From NCBI GenBank assembly GCA_034430835.1, contig DAOUDX010000164.1, forward strand, positions 1 through 13,732: a DNA stretch of 13,732 bases, read 5' to 3'. The position numbers and the translations under genes are program-made. The stretch is from JAFGED01 sp034430835 (GTDB lineage Bacteria; Chloroflexota; Anaerolineae; B4-G1). Positions 6,521 to 13,174 of the stretch are shown one piece after another. The stretch's first letter is position 1. Every line of letters begins with the position of its first letter. The notes beneath the pieces are model-generated. The model searched no databases and had not been told where the DNA came from. It saw nothing but the letters and a program-made list of their open reading frames with translations.

Positions 6521-7563
6521 GTCTGGACCGAATTCTGGCCATCGATGTCGGCGCTGGCACGCAGGACGTCTTACTCTGGGAGACCGAACAGCCGATGGAG
6601 AACAACGTGAAGCTGGTGCTGCCCTCGTGGACGACGATCCTGGCCCGACAGGTTCAGCGGGCCACGCGCGAGGGGCGTCCGGTGTTCCTGACCGGCAACC
6701 TGATGGGCGGTGGGCCGGTGGTGGGCGCGATGAAGCGTCACATGCAGGCCCGTTGTCCCGTCTACGCCACACCACGCGCTGCGCTCACTGTGCGCGACAA
6801 TCTCGACCAGGTGCGCGAGCGGGGATATACCATCGTCGAGGAGCCGCCGGATGTGCCTGACTTGCTGACACTCTGTACCCGCGATGTCGATCTAGGTGCG
6901 CTGGCAACCGCGCTGGCTCTCTTCGGTGTCACCGTCCCCGAAACCGTCGCCGTGGCGGTGCAGGATCACGGCGAGTGTCTGGAGGGGTCTAATCGGGCGT
7001 TTCGCTTCCAACTGTGGCGGGAGTTTGTCGAGGGTGGAGGGCGTCTGCTCGATTTGGTGTATGACGAGCCGCCGCCCTGTTACACGCGCATGCGGGCGGT
7101 GCAACAGGACGCGCCGGGTGCGGTGGTGATGGATACCGGCCCTGCGGCGCTGTGGGGGATTCTCGAGGACGAGCGGGCCGCTGCTCATCGCGAGGAGGGA
7201 TTTGTCCTGGTCAACTTGGGCAACCAGCACACGTTGGGCGTGTTGCTGCGGGGCGAGCGTATCCTGGGGCTTTTCGAGCACCACACGGTGTTGATGTCGC
7301 CGGAGAAGTTGGCCGAGTTGGTGGATCGGCTGCGGGCGGGGACGTTGACCAACTCGGAGGTCTTTGACGGGCACGGGCACGGCGCGCACATCAGCCCTGA
7401 CTACGTGCCCGGCGACGGGTTCGGTTTCGTGGCCGTGACCGGCCCGCAGCGCCATCTGGCCGCTGGCCTTGGCTACACCTCTGTTGCGCCCCACGGCGAT
7501 ATGATGCTCACCGGTTGTTTCGGGTTGGTGGCGGCGACGCGGCGGCTGTTGGGTGCTCTCTGA
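6517..7563 (+). CDS. DUF1786 family protein (ASKHA-like ATPase fold)
   Basis: A 348-residue cytoplasmic protein. ATG 6517 has GGGAGG (6504-6509) seven bases upstream and overlaps the previous stop (ATGA). The N-terminus ILAIDVGAGTQDVLLWE (residues 6-22) looks like the phosphate-1 loop of the actin/sugar-kinase/Hsp70 fold. A second Gly-rich segment, FVLVNLGNQHTLGVLLRGE (about 228-246), would be the phosphate-2 loop, and HGHGAH (about 287-292) is His-rich. This matches my memory of DUF1786, a family once labelled putative pyruvate formate-lyase activating enzyme. That label is unsupported here: there is no radical-SAM CX3CX2C motif. Members occur in archaea and some bacteria without an established role. 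It is the last gene of the plus-strand run and meets the minus-strand gene at 7564 with no gap. Confidence 0.75.
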   Translation: MSLDRILAIDVGAGTQDVLLWETEQPMENNVKLVLPSWTTILARQVQRATREGRPVFLTGNLMGGGPVVGAMKRHMQARCPVYATPRAALTVRDNLDQVRERGYTIVEEPPDVPDLLTLCTRDVDLGALATALALFGVTVPETVAVAVQDHGECLEGSNRAFRFQLWREFVEGGGRLLDLVYDEPPPCYTRMRAVQQDAPGAVVMDTGPAALWGILEDERAAAHREEGFVLVNLGNQHTLGVLLRGERILGLFEHHTVLMSPEKLAELVDRLRAGTLTNSEVFDGHGHGAHISPDYVPGDGFGFVAVTGPQRHLAAGLGYTSVAPHGDMMLTGCFGLVAATRRLLGAL

Positions 7564-7785
7564 TCATGCCACAGGGCCGAACTCGAACAGGAACCAGGCG
7601 GTTGCCGCGAGGGTGACGATGCAACAGAGAATCACCAGTCCAATGGCCCCGACGATGGCAGCGACCGTCCAGCGGTCCTCACGGCCGCTCACGACAAAGG
7701 CGACGAGCACCAGTGCCACGACTAGCAGCAGGATGAGGATGGCTACTGCGGCGATGATCATGACAAAGAGCCCTGTCCCTGCCAC
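7564..7785 (-). CDS. Small two-helix membrane protein
   Basis: A 73-residue hydrophobic protein with a GTG start at 7785 and AGGAGG (7794-7799) eight bases upstream; that site spans just past the end of xseB. Helix 1 covers about residues 6-33 and helix 2 about 39-69, joined by a short charged turn (SGREDR). No known family is recognised. It probably is co-transcribed with xseB, which ends three bases upstream of its start. Its TGA stop is the reverse complement half of TGATCA, whose other half ends the DUF1786 gene. The start signal and coupling support a real gene; the function is unknown. Confidence 0.65.
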   Translation of the reverse strand: MAGTGLFVMIIAAVAILILLLVVALVLVAFVVSGREDRWTVAAIVGAIGLVILCCIVTLAATAWFLFEFGPVA

Positions 7786-7788
7786 TGA

Positions 7789-8010
7789 CTACTCCTCCTG
7801 ATTGAAATCGACCTCGCCCTCCGGTGTGATCTGCTTGATCTTGAGCTCGGCCTCGTCGAGTTGTTTGTTACAGTGGGCGGCCAGTGCCTGCCCGCGCTCA
7901 AAGAGGGCCAACCCCTCGTCCAGTGTGAGCCCTCCCGCTTCCAGCTTGCGGACGCTTTCCTCCAACTCGGCAAAGGCTTGCTCGAAGGCCAGGTCCTTGA
8001 CTTTGCTCAT
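7789..8010 (-). CDS. xseB: Exodeoxyribonuclease VII small subunit
   Basis: A 73-residue protein, close to the usual 75-80 residues of XseB. The family signature is clear: FEQAFAELEESVRKLEAGGL (residues 9-28), then TLDEGLALFERGQALAAHC and the acidic tail. XseB subunits coat the XseA catalytic subunit to form exonuclease VII, which degrades single-stranded DNA to oligonucleotides. ATG 8010 has AGGAG (8020-8024) nine bases upstream, and a good promoter lies directly ahead. The xseA partner is not in the window, so the two subunits are either separated in this genome or xseA lies outside. The next gene follows three bases after its stop. Confidence 0.92.
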   Translation of the reverse strand: MSKVKDLAFEQAFAELEESVRKLEAGGLTLDEGLALFERGQALAAHCNKQLDEAELKIKQITPEGEVDFNQEE

Positions 8011-8032
8011 TGCGTTCTTCTCCTGTGTCTAC

Positions 8033-8061
8033 ATTGTATCGCAATTGGCCAGCGAGGGCAA
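8033..8061 (-). promoter_or_regulatory. Promoter of xseB
   Basis: On the minus strand a -35 box TTGCCC (8056-8061) and a -10 box TACAAT (8033-8038) are spaced by 17 bp. The start would fall near 8026, just ahead of AGGAG at 8020-8024, so the leader is about 16 bases. Confidence 0.65.
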
Positions 8062-8078
8062 TCGTTCCAATAATCGTT

Positions 8079-8426
8079 CTATCGCGCAAAGGCGATAACA
8101 AGCCCGAGAACTGCCAAGCCAAGCAGTATCATCATACCGAATGCGATGAGTGTCACGATCAGCGCCGGTTGACCGAATGTTGAGCCGTAGTACGTGCGGT
8201 AGGGGTCAACGTCGGGGGGCAGGTAGGGGTCTTTTGCTCGCGCGCTACGCGGGCGCTTGAAGCGCACTCTGGAGCTATCGAATTTCTCCAGCATCACCCA
8301 CCCGGCGCGCGCCTCCTCTTCGATGAGCTTTTCGAGCTCATCGGGTCTGCGAAATGCAGCACCCGTCGAGCGCACGATTTTGAACTCCCAGTCGTCGTCG
8401 AGTTCGTCTGGTGTGTATTGGGTCAT
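8079..8426 (-). CDS. GW-motif protein with C-terminal membrane anchor
   Basis: A 115-residue protein read from ATG 8426 (MTQYTPDELDDDWEFKIVRS). AGAGGAA (8433-8439) sits about seven bases upstream. An in-frame ATG at 8459 would add 11 residues, but it has no ribosome site and directly follows a strong hairpin. The N-terminal 60 residues include an LEKLIEEEARAGWVMLEKF stretch followed by RVRFKRPRSAR. This Gly-Trp arrangement resembles small DUF4177-like proteins of unknown role. A polar linker (about 62-82) leads to one C-terminal helix (about 85-112), so the soluble part probably faces the cytoplasm. It lies between the SPFH/two-component cluster and xseB on the same strand, with xseB having its own promoter. 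No function can be assigned. Confidence 0.7.
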   Translation of the reverse strand: MTQYTPDELDDDWEFKIVRSTGAAFRRPDELEKLIEEEARAGWVMLEKFDSSRVRFKRPRSARAKDPYLPPDVDPYRTYYGSTFGQPALIVTLIAFGMMILLGLAVLGLVIAFAR

Positions 8427-8463
8427 ACCCTCTTCCTCTTCTGTCAGTATTGTTTCCATTACC

Positions 8464-8482
8464 CGGCGGCGTCTCGCCGCCG
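8464..8482 (-). promoter_or_regulatory. GC-rich perfect hairpin in the leader of the 8426 gene
   Basis: CGGCGGCG (8464-8471) and CGCCGCCG (8475-8482) form an 8-bp perfect stem with a 3-base loop, 38 bases upstream of ATG 8426. No T-run follows on either strand, so it is more likely a leader structure or attenuating hairpin than an intrinsic terminator. Confidence 0.45.
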
Positions 8483-8554
8483 CTGCGGCTGCGATGGCAC
8501 CGGTAGCACCTGCGCTTATCTGAGAATCTCCTGCCGTTGCTCAGTGGAGAACTC

Positions 8555-8584
8555 GCCCGGCCTGTTCTTCAAACCAGGCCGGGC
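8555..8584 (-). terminator. Stem-loop after the SPFH gene
   Basis: GCCCGGCCTG (8555-8564) and CAGGCCGGGC (8575-8584) form a perfect 10-bp stem with a 10-base loop, 18 bases beyond the stop of the SPFH gene at 8603. On the minus strand only GAGTTCTCC follows, without a proper T-run. It may terminate weakly or protect the 3' end of the mRNA. Confidence 0.5.
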
Positions 8585-8602
8585 GGAAGACTGTTGCCTC
8601 CT

Positions 8603-9694
8603 CTACTCACCCGGTGAGGTCTCCACTGTCGGTGTGATGCCGGGGCCGGGAAGGACGATCGTCGGCGTCGTGCCCTCAGGCGTGAATATGATCTTGTCCG
8701 TTGGTTTGAGGGCCGACGCATTCGCCAGAACGACCTGCAGGTATACGTACTCCGGGTGTTGGCTGTAAAGCTCTGCCAGGACGAGCTCATTGGCCAGATC
8801 GGCGCGGGCTGCTTCTGCAGCGGCCTCTGCACGCGCGCGGTTGATCTCTAGGTCCTTCTGTGCGGAGAGCAGGTCGTTTGCCTTTTCTGCCTCGATCACC
8901 TCACGTTGTGCTTCGAGACGCTTCTTCTCCAGTGCGGCCAGGGTCGTCTTCTGGCGTACTTCCTCCTGCTGCTTGGCCAGTTGGACCCGGATGGCGCCCT
9001 CTTCACGCGCTTGGTCGGCGGCCGCCTGCTCTTTGGCCTTGATCGCGTCCTGCTGAGCCAACTCTGTGTCCAGCCGGCTCTTCGTGATCGCGTCCAGGCT
9101 GGCCTGCACCTCTGGTGACAGGATAACGTTAGGCACGGCGACGTTCTTGACGTCCAGGCCGTAGCCAGCGGCCAGATCGCTGAGCTCGGTGTCGATGCAA
9201 ACCCGGAGCTCGTCGCGGGCGGAGCCGATCACGTTGTCGTTGAACGTTCTGTCACCGACACAGGACTTCATTGCCTGAAGCGTGAGGTTCTCTATGCGCT
9301 CGAGAAGTGCCGCATCGCTCAGAAAGAGCGCTTGATACTCAGGCCATAGTTCCAAGAGGGTGCCAGCCCTTCCAATGCCGGGCCGGAATGCATCTCCGCT
9401 GACCTTGAGTCCGACGCGCTGCCGGTCCAGCGTGATTACCTCTGGGTCTTCCACGACGAACGGCACTCCCTCGCTGGAGACCTTTTTGATCTCGGCGTAC
9501 AGCGCAACGTCGCTGTACACACCTGGGCCCACGATTTCGTAAATGCGCCCACTCCGGAAGCGAACACCCACTTCTTGCTGATTCACCCGAACGAGGAAGT
9601 AGAAATGCTGGCTGGCGACTGACAGTGCAAGTGCCACGCCAATGACTATCAAGACTGCGATGACTGTCCATCTGACTAGCTTTCCGCGCTTCAT
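8603..9694 (-). CDS. Membrane-anchored SPFH/band 7 protein with long coiled coil
   Basis: A 363-residue band 7 (SPFH) protein. ATG 9694 has GGAGG (9700-9704) five bases upstream. A short basic head (MKRGKLVRW) and one membrane helix (about 10-29) are followed by the SPFH domain (about 32-205), including NQQEVGVRFRSGRIYEIVGP and GVYSDVALYAEI. A long charged Ala/Glu/Lys/Arg coiled coil spans about 205-300, and a short tail rich in Thr/Pro/Gly (TPTIVLPGPGITPTVE) ends it. Such proteins form large oligomeric cages or microdomains on membranes, often partnered with proteases or cargo (HflK/C, stomatins, flotillins). Here the gene follows the response regulator by 31 bases in the same run as a histidine kinase and a second SPFH gene. 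It is probably a target or an accessory of that system. The exact subfamily is not resolved. Confidence 0.85.
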   Translation of the reverse strand: MKRGKLVRWTVIAVLIVIGVALALSVASQHFYFLVRVNQQEVGVRFRSGRIYEIVGPGVYSDVALYAEIKKVSSEGVPFVVEDPEVITLDRQRVGLKVSGDAFRPGIGRAGTLLELWPEYQALFLSDAALLERIENLTLQAMKSCVGDRTFNDNVIGSARDELRVCIDTELSDLAAGYGLDVKNVAVPNVILSPEVQASLDAITKSRLDTELAQQDAIKAKEQAAADQAREEGAIRVQLAKQQEEVRQKTTLAALEKKRLEAQREVIEAEKANDLLSAQKDLEINRARAEAAAEAARADLANELVLAELYSQHPEYVYLQVVLANASALKPTDKIIFTPEGTTPTIVLPGPGITPTVETSPGE

Positions 9695-9725
9695 TGCATC
9701 CTCCCCTGTCTGTATTCTCGTTTTA

Positions 9726-10412
9726 TCACTTCATCAATCCCTCGCGCCAGGCATAGACGGCAGCCTGGGTGCGGTCAGAGAGGTGCAGCTTGCCCAGCAG
9801 GTTGCTGACGTGTGCCTTCACCGTCCGCTCGGTGATGACCAGCTTTTCAGCGATCTCGGCGTTGGACATTCCCTGGGCGACAAGCTTGAGCACCTCCATC
9901 TCGCGCGCGGTGAGCTCCGAAGCCGGGTCGCGTGTCTGCTTGGGCGCGGTGACCTCGGCCATCAGCCGCCGGGCGATGCGCGGGTGTAGGGTAGCTTCGC
10001 CTCGACTGGCGGCGTGGATGGCGTCGAGGACTGTCTCTGCATCGGCGTCTTTCAGCAGGTACGACAGCGCCCCGGCTTTAATGGCGGAAAAGATCAACTC
10101 GTCCTGGGCAAAACTGGTTAGTACCACGACCTGGGTATGCGGGCTAACCTGCCGGATGCGGCGGGTGGCCTGCACGCCCCCTTGGTCGGATGGCTCCGTG
10201 CATGGTTGTAGCGGCAGCACCAGGTCCATCAGCACCACGTCGGGGACGTGCTCGGCCACTGCATCGATGGCAGATTGGGCATCCCCGGTCTCGCCCAGGA
10301 TCTCGATCTCTGGGCGTGCGTTGAGGTAAAAGCGCAGCCCCTTGCGCACCACGTCGTGGTCGTCTACCACGAACACGGTGATCCGATTGTAGCTCTGTTC
10401 AGTTTGCGTCAT
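9726..10412 (-). CDS. NarL-type response regulator
   Basis: A 228-residue two-domain regulator. The receiver domain (about 10-133) has the acidic pair Asp17/Asp18, phospho-acceptor Asp63 in VVLMDLVLP, Thr99 and Lys121. The LuxR/GerE helix-turn-helix (about 167-228) reads LTAREMEVLKLVAQGMSN, then AEIAEKLVITERTVKAHVSN. Phosphorylation by the kinase at 11312-13015 would promote dimerisation and DNA binding. The loop after Asp63 carries about eight extra residues (LQPCTEPSDQGG, about 68-79) compared with the usual short loop (for example PGMDG), close to the phosphorylation site. ATG 10412 lies nine bases after the stop of the preceding SPFH gene and has no good ribosome site of its own, so its translation is probably coupled. 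DNA targets are unknown; a palindrome at 13101-13116 is a candidate. Confidence 0.92.
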   Translation of the reverse strand: MTQTEQSYNRITVFVVDDHDVVRKGLRFYLNARPEIEILGETGDAQSAIDAVAEHVPDVVLMDLVLPLQPCTEPSDQGGVQATRRIRQVSPHTQVVVLTSFAQDELIFSAIKAGALSYLLKDADAETVLDAIHAASRGEATLHPRIARRLMAEVTAPKQTRDPASELTAREMEVLKLVAQGMSNAEIAEKLVITERTVKAHVSNLLGKLHLSDRTQAAVYAWREGLMK

Positions 10413-10421
10413 CGGATCGGT

Positions 10422-11279
10422 CTATAGCGCTTCTCTCTTTGGCGCTTGACGAGGCGCAGGCTCGGGTGTGACCGAGATTGGCAGGTTGCCCAGCAGGAGG
10501 GTGGGGTTGATGCCTTCCTTGGTGATGATGACCTTGGCGTTGTCGCGTAGGGACGCCTCGGTCATTTCCATCGCTTTCAACACCTGGGCGTTGCCGTGGA
10601 AGTATTTCTCCGCAGACTCGTTGACCAGCCGGATGGCCTCGGCCTTACCCTGGGCCACCTGGATGGCGGCTTCTCGCTCACCTTCGGCGCGCTGGATGAT
10701 CGCCAGTTTCTGCTGCTCGGCGGCTTCGAACTCGCCGGTGGCCAGCAACCGCATCGAACGCCGCTCCTGCTCGGCCGTCTTTTGCTTGTGCATGGCGCGC
10801 TTGATGTCCTCGGGTGGGTCGATGAGCATGATCTCGACCTTGCTCACCGATAGGCCCCACTCGACTGCGAATTTGTTGAGGACGGTCTGCAGGTTGTTGG
10901 CGATCTTTTCGCGGGCGACCAGGCTCTCGTCCAGCGTCAGGTCGCCGAACTCCTGGCGCAGGTTGGTCATCGCCAGTTGGATTACCGCCCGCTTCCAGTT
11001 GTCGATGTTGTAAAAGGTCTTTTTGATGGATTCTTCGTCGGCGGCGGGACGCACCCACATGACACCGTCCACGCGGATCTCGACGTTGTCATGGGTGATC
11101 ACCGACTGAGGTGCGATGTCCATGGTGTGTTCGCGGATGTCGCGCACGCGGACGAGCTGGAAGAAGGGGATCTGGAACCCCAGTCCCGGCATGATGAATC
11201 CGGTGTACTTGCCCAGCGTCTCCTGGATGCCCCGCTCATAGGGCTTTAGCGTGTAGAGTGCACTGTAAACGGTTCTCAT
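10422..11279 (-). CDS. SPFH/stomatin-like protein without a membrane helix
   Basis: A 285-residue stomatin/prohibitin-like SPFH protein. ATG 11279 has AAGGAG (11288-11293) eight bases upstream. It starts directly with the band 7 domain (MRTVYSALYTLKPYERGIQE, then GKYTGFIMPGLGFQIPFF), and the core runs to about residue 165 with HDNVEIRVDGVMWVRP. A charged helical segment follows (about 165-225, AEQERRSMRLLATGEFEAAE, QRAEGEREAAIQVAQGKAEA). Residues 250-285 form a tail with PTLLLGNLPISVTPEPAP. The N-terminal transmembrane anchor usual in stomatins is absent, so it would bind the membrane peripherally or through a partner. It sits between the kinase and regulator genes. The second SPFH protein (8603-9694) has an anchor and a longer coiled coil, so the two are not simple duplicates and may form a hetero-oligomer. 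Confidence 0.88.
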   Translation of the reverse strand: MRTVYSALYTLKPYERGIQETLGKYTGFIMPGLGFQIPFFQLVRVRDIREHTMDIAPQSVITHDNVEIRVDGVMWVRPAADEESIKKTFYNIDNWKRAVIQLAMTNLRQEFGDLTLDESLVAREKIANNLQTVLNKFAVEWGLSVSKVEIMLIDPPEDIKRAMHKQKTAEQERRSMRLLATGEFEAAEQQKLAIIQRAEGEREAAIQVAQGKAEAIRLVNESAEKYFHGNAQVLKAMEMTEASLRDNAKVIITKEGINPTLLLGNLPISVTPEPAPRQAPKREAL

Positions 11280-11311
11280 TGTTCTTTCTCCTTTTCAAGT
11301 GTGATTTACTT

Positions 11312-13015
11312 TCAGTCAGACGTCTCTTTGTTCTCTTCCACGATGACTTCATCTGCGATGCGCATGGTCACCATGACCAGCAAGGGCAATGGCAACGCGC
11401 GGCGCAGCTCGAACTGATCTGGGTTGCTGCCTGCTGCCGCAAGCAGCGTGTCGTTTGTTTCGTCTGTAAGAATATAGCCTTTCGACCCTCCTTTGACGTA
11501 GGATAGGCGATAGCCGCGCCCGTCGTAGACGATCTCGCTCCACGTATGGAGCATCCGGCCTTGTGGCTGCATCGCGGCCAGGGGCTGCCCGTTGCGCGTG
11601 AGCACCATTCTGCCGCTCACGCCACGGATGCGGCGCAGTGCCCACGATGCGCCCAGCATTTCCCACTCGTACCCCGTTCTGCCGCAGTGAATGCGGGCCA
11701 GGGGGGCTTTTTGCCCCACTTGTATGACATAGCTTCTGAGGAGGCCCAGGAGGCTGGAACTGTGCCTGACGAGTAGCGTGCTTTCGTCAGTGGCTTCGAC
11801 CATGGGCCGGCGTAAGTTTACTTGGTCGGCGGGGAGCCAGGGCCAGGTCTGCCCCACCGGGATGGTGAGCTTTTGTCCCAGCCAAGCCCAGTTCTCGATG
11901 GTCGGGATGGGGCGGCTCTCTTCCATCTCGGCCAAGTCGGGCCGCATGCCGAGTGGGTGGGGGAGTGCTACTTCGGCGATCACCGTGGTGCCGATGCCGG
12001 GCTGACTCTCGACCGATAACACGCCCCCGACTTCCATGATGCGCTCCCGCATATTTCCCATTCCTAATCCCTTGTGGGGTTCGCTGGGATCAAATCCAAC
12101 GCCGTTGTCCTCAATGGTCAGCGAAACCTGCTCGGAGATGCAGCGCAGATCGACGTCCACCCGGGTGGCGCGGGCGTGGCGGGCCACGTTGTGCAGCGCC
12201 TCCTGGGCCACGCGATAGAGCGCCTCTCCCACGGCTGGTGGCAGGAGTTTGTCGTTGCCTTGTACGTCGAGATAGATCAGCAGGTGTTCTCGTGCGCCGA
12301 ACAGAAGGGTGTAGTCGTTGAGAGTTTCTGCCAGCCCTTGGCTGTGGAGTGACTCGGGGCGCAGGTCCTCGATCAGGCGTGTCATCTCCTGTTGAGCAGC
12401 CCTGGCGGTCGTCTCGATTTCCTGTACCATCTCCTTCAGATTGTCCGGCTTGTCGTCCAGTGTGTCGAAGCGGGCGCGCATGGCGCTGGCCGTCATCGCC
12501 AGGCTGAAGAGATTCTGCTTGACGCTGTCGTGCAGCTCGCGGGCCAGCCGGTTGCGCTCCTCGACCACGGCCAGGGCGCGCACTTGGTCGGAGAGACGCG
12601 TGGTCCGCTCCCGCAGCTCTTCCAAGTCTTCCTCGTCCTCCTCTAGATGCTCGGCTAGCAGGTTCAGTTGCCGGGCCAGTAGACCGATCTCGTCGCGCCT
12701 GCGATCGCTGATGCGCAGTGCCAGGTTGCCGCGCATCCATGCACGACTGACTTCGAGTGCGTGGTGCAGGCGGCGAGTCAGGAGGTGGTTGATCGATATT
12801 CCCATGATCAAGCCAACTGTTCCGGCGACAGCGAGCACCAGTACGACGTGAAGCCCCCAGCCAAAGAGACTGAACAACGGTTGGTCAAGGAGCAGGGCCA
12901 CGCCGACCAGGGCAACGGCTTCGGCGGCAAGGACGGACACCAAAACTACTGCCGTGTGGGCAAGTGTCAGCTTATGGAGCAGGGTTATCTTTGAGGGGCG
13001 AAATTCGCTTTGCAT
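11312..13015 (-). CDS. Intramembrane-type sensor histidine kinase with novel C-terminal domain
   Basis: A 567-residue kinase. ATG 13015 has AGGAG (13022-13026) six bases upstream. Two helices (about 21-43 and 55-75) are joined by only about 11 residues, so there is no external sensor domain. A HAMP domain (about 76-128) and a short acidic coil follow. The HisKA_3 motif is ERNRLARELHDSVKQNLFSL with phospho-accepting His162. The HATPase domain shows the N box EALHNVARHA (Asn276), G1 EDNGVGFDP (from 302) and G2 GLGMGNMRER (from 316), so all catalytic motifs are present. The family partners with NarL-type regulators, as found at 9726-10412. Residues about 352-567 are an extra domain after the ATPase, rich in Trp and beta-strand patterns (SGRMVLTRNGQPLAAM, then SEIVYDGRGYRLSYVKGG). 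It resembles tubby/LURP-one-like phospholipid-linked folds, though this similarity is by eye only. Confidence 0.92.
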   Translation of the reverse strand: MQSEFRPSKITLLHKLTLAHTAVVLVSVLAAEAVALVGVALLLDQPLFSLFGWGLHVVLVLAVAGTVGLIMGISINHLLTRRLHHALEVSRAWMRGNLALRISDRRRDEIGLLARQLNLLAEHLEEDEEDLEELRERTTRLSDQVRALAVVEERNRLARELHDSVKQNLFSLAMTASAMRARFDTLDDKPDNLKEMVQEIETTARAAQQEMTRLIEDLRPESLHSQGLAETLNDYTLLFGAREHLLIYLDVQGNDKLLPPAVGEALYRVAQEALHNVARHARATRVDVDLRCISEQVSLTIEDNGVGFDPSEPHKGLGMGNMRERIMEVGGVLSVESQPGIGTTVIAEVALPHPLGMRPDLAEMEESRPIPTIENWAWLGQKLTIPVGQTWPWLPADQVNLRRPMVEATDESTLLVRHSSSLLGLLRSYVIQVGQKAPLARIHCGRTGYEWEMLGASWALRRIRGVSGRMVLTRNGQPLAAMQPQGRMLHTWSEIVYDGRGYRLSYVKGGSKGYILTDETNDTLLAAAGSNPDQFELRRALPLPLLVMVTMRIADEVIVEENKETSD

Positions 13016-13048
13016 TCAACGCTCCTATGGAAGTCAGATTGCGCTGCC

Positions 13049-13077
13049 ATTGTACCAGCTTCTACCCCGCCTGTCAT
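13049..13077 (-). promoter_or_regulatory. Promoter of the kinase-SPFH-regulator-SPFH run
   Basis: On the minus strand a -35 box ATGACA (13072-13077, five of six consensus bases) and a -10 box TACAAT (13049-13054) are 17 bp apart. The start near 13042 leaves a leader of about 27 bases with AGGAG. No comparable promoter was seen between the four genes, which supports one transcript. Confidence 0.7.
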
Positions 13078-13100
13078 CGTGCCTGTGGCCGAAGTCATTC

Positions 13101-13116
13101 CTGTACCTGGGTACAG
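13101..13116. promoter_or_regulatory. 7-2-7 palindrome upstream of the kinase promoter
   Basis: CTGTACC (13101-13107), TG, and GGTACAG (13110-13116) form a perfect inverted repeat of two heptamers spaced by two bases. It begins 23 bp upstream of the -35 box, a position fit for an activator. The 7-2-7 geometry is that used by NarL-family dimers, although the bases do not match the NarL heptamer. Autoregulation by the response regulator at 9726-10412 is inferred. Confidence 0.5.
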
Positions 13117-13174
13117 TGGATGGGTGGCACGCTTGCTCCAAACGGTAACTCTCTGAATCAGGATTCCTTTCACA

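Noticed and set aside
9769..10329. Plus-strand frame of 186 codons opposite the response regulator
   Set aside because: It is rich in Ser, Arg and Ala and lies wholly inside a gene with all receiver and helix-turn-helix motifs.
10468..11013. Plus-strand frame of 181 codons opposite the stomatin-like gene
   Set aside because: No ribosome site or domain; it is an antisense shadow.
12111..12740. Minus-strand frame of 209 codons inside the kinase gene
   Set aside because: It is a frame-shifted reading of the kinase HisKA/HATPase region with Arg/Gly/Ala-rich composition.
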